A DNA stretch of 64,000 nt from the NCBI GenBank assembly GCA_963971535.1, contig OZ020601.1:19557278-19621277 (forward strand), written 5' to 3'. The notes under the pieces are model-generated. The model had not been told where the DNA came from. It saw only the letters and a list, made by a program, of their open reading frames with translations, and did not search any database. The position numbers and the translations under genes were made by a program. This document shows, one piece after another, positions 62,326 through 64,000 of this stretch; position 1 is the first letter of the stretch; each line of letters opens with the position of its first letter. The DNA comes from Notolepis coatsorum (Eukaryota > Chordata > Actinopteri > Aulopiformes > Paralepididae).

Positions 62326-63215
62326 ACCCAACCTACCCTTTACCCAACCTGGCAACCTGCCCTCTCACCCTCTACCCAACCTGGCAACCTGCCCTCTCAC
62401 CCTCTACCCAACCTGGCAACCTGCCCTCTCACCCTCTACCCAACCTGGCAACCTACCCTCTCACCCTCTACCCAACCTGGCAACCTACCCTCTCACCCTC
62501 TACCCAACCTACCTACCCTCTCACCCTCTACCCAACCTACCTACCCTCTCACCCTCTACCCAACCTACCCTCTAACCCTCTACCCAACCTACCCTCTAAC
62601 CCTCTACCCAACCTACCCTCTAACCCTCTACCCAACCTACCCTCTCACCCTCTACCCAACCTACCCTCTAACCCTCTACCCAACCTACCCTCTAACCCTC
62701 TACCCAACCTACCCTCTAACCCTCTACCCAACCTACCCTCTAACCCTCTACCCAACCTACCCTCTAACCCTCTACCCAACCTACCCTCTCACCCTCTACC
62801 CAACCTACCCTCTAACCCTCTACCCAACCTACCCTCTAACCCTCTACCCAACCTACCCTCTCACCCTCTACCCAACCTACCCTCTAACCCTCTACCCAAC
62901 CTACCCTCTAACCCTCTACCCAACCTACCCTCTAACCCTCTACCCAACCTACCCTCTCACCCTCTACCCAACCTACCCTCTAACCCTCTACCCAACTTAC
63001 CCTCTAACCCTCTACCCAAGCTACCCCCTAAGTTATAACCCTCTACCCAACCTACCTACCCTCTCACCCTCTACCCAACCTACCTACCCTCTAACCCTCT
63101 ACCCAACCTACCTACCCTCTAACCCTACCCAACCTACCCTCTCACCCTCTACCCTACCTACCCTCTTACCCTCTACCCTACCTACCCTCTTACCCTCTAC
63201 CCTACCTACCCTCTT
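62326..63215. repeat. CTACCCAACCTACCCTCTAACC minisatellite
   Basis: About 40 units of 22-30 bp. The left end has a longer form with TGGCAACCTGCC, the middle has the 24-bp CCCTCTAACCCTCTACCCAA form. C-rich strand, telomere-like only by chance. Confidence 0.96.
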
Positions 63216-63420
63216 ACCCATAGCCTGGAACAGAGGTTTATTCTCAAGGACCCCAAATTGAGCTATGGACCCATTCGATAATACATTGTCTCAGGGACAC
63301 CTATTTGTGAATATGTTGGTTGTTAAGATATGATTGGCTCACTAAACGGCTCCCGTTGTAGGATGTTAAGATATGATTGGCTCACTAAACAGCTCCCGTT
63401 GAAGGATGTTCTTTATTATG
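63216..63420. repeat. Short duplication, GATATGATTGGCTCACTAAA
   Basis: Two copies of a roughly 45-bp unit (GTTAAGATATGATTGGCTCA, CTAAACGGCTCCCGTTG). No gene. Confidence 0.75.
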
Positions 63421-64000
63421 CAGTGAGTAGTAACTTCTGAAGCGTTACTCTCGTTACTATTCCTCATCGGCACCAAAACCACCCTCAGCAGATCCGGACC
63501 CATCACACTCACCATAGTTCGCAACCTCTGCGTCATCCTGGACCCCACCCTCTCAATCGACCCCCATGTCCGCTCCATTGTCTAAACCTCCTACTTTCAC
63601 CTCTGCAACATCGCCAAAATTAGACACTGCCTCTCACCCCCTGCCGCTGAATCCCTCATCCACGCCTTCATCTCCTCCCGCTTCGACTACTGCAACTCCC
63701 TCCTCACTGGCGTCACCTCCCGCTCCCTCCATAAACTGCAGATGGTCCAAAATTCAGCCGCCCGCCTCCTCACAAACGCCCGGCCCCGTGACCACATCAC
63801 TCCTGTCCTCCACTCTCTCCACTGGCTCCCGATCAAGGAAGGCATTAACTTCAAAATACTACTCCTCACCTTCAAAGCCCTCCATAGCCTGGCCCCCCCC
63901 TACCTGACTGACTTCCTTCTCCCTTATCGCCCCACCCGTTCCCTCCGGTCCTCTTCCACTGATTCCCTCACTGTCCCGTCAGCCAAACTCAAACGTTTTG
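63420..64000 (+). mobile_element. L2-type LINE reverse-transcriptase C-terminal part, cut by window
   Basis: Plus-strand pieces: PITLTIVRNLCVILDPTLSI, AFISSRFDYCNSLLTGVTSR, SLHKLQMVQNSAARLLTNAR, DHITPVLHSLHWLPIKEGIN and FKILLLTFKALHSLAPPYLT. These are the standard L2/Maui C-terminal motifs. At least one stop interrupts it. It is distinct from the L2/CR1-like family of copies A-E. Confidence 0.85.

Noticed and set aside
62326-63215. Telomere-like CTAACCC repeats
   Set aside because: The real period is 22-30 bp with CTACCCAACCTA. CTAACCC occurs once per unit by chance.

Overview
The window looks like teleost fish chromosomal DNA. It carries spliced vertebrate genes, very dense (CA)n and (CT)n microsatellites, long intronic minisatellites, and dispersed repeats of fish type: L2/CR1-like and Rex-like LINEs, a fish L1, tRNA-derived SINEs and many hAT elements. 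No bacterial operons, rRNA genes or CRISPR arrays were seen.

Two host genes lie on the + strand, and their exons can be joined in phase. The first, at 41-4406, is the 3' end of a SPIRE actin-nucleation gene, most like SPIRE1: five coding exons carrying the Spir-box, the modified FYVE zinc finger and the C-terminus. The second is RNF144B, an RBR-type E3 ubiquitin ligase, with six coding exons between 37630 and 61201. A probable non-coding first exon lies in CpG-rich DNA near 27.15-27.48 kb. The final exon, expected to hold the C-terminal membrane anchor, was not found and is probably beyond the window.

The rest is repeats. Intergenic DNA (4.4-27 kb) holds degraded and split LINE copies, a TIR element with a 9-bp target duplication, hAT non-autonomous elements, an intact 1019-codon LINE ORF (16.6-19.7 kb), a young-looking Ty3/Gypsy-type LTR fossil with identical LTRs (21.5-26.1 kb) and a 683-bp TIR element just upstream of the RNF144B first exon. 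RNF144B introns are inflated by minisatellites at about 29.5, 32.2, 33.8, 35.4, 36.8, 37.8-40.3, 42.1, 53.9, 56-57 and 58.8-61 kb. Several of these were later hit by transposons whose target duplications can be read.

The most unusual pattern is that several arrays begin at, or within about ten bases of, 5' splice sites. The 2.5-kb array after RNF144B coding exon 1 repeats a 42-bp unit that includes the splice donor itself, giving roughly 59 tandem donor look-alikes. The arrays after the RING2 exon repeat pyrimidine-plus-AG motifs like splice acceptors. I saw no clear new multi-gene system. The notable biology is tandem-repeat growth at splice sites and layered transposon nesting.
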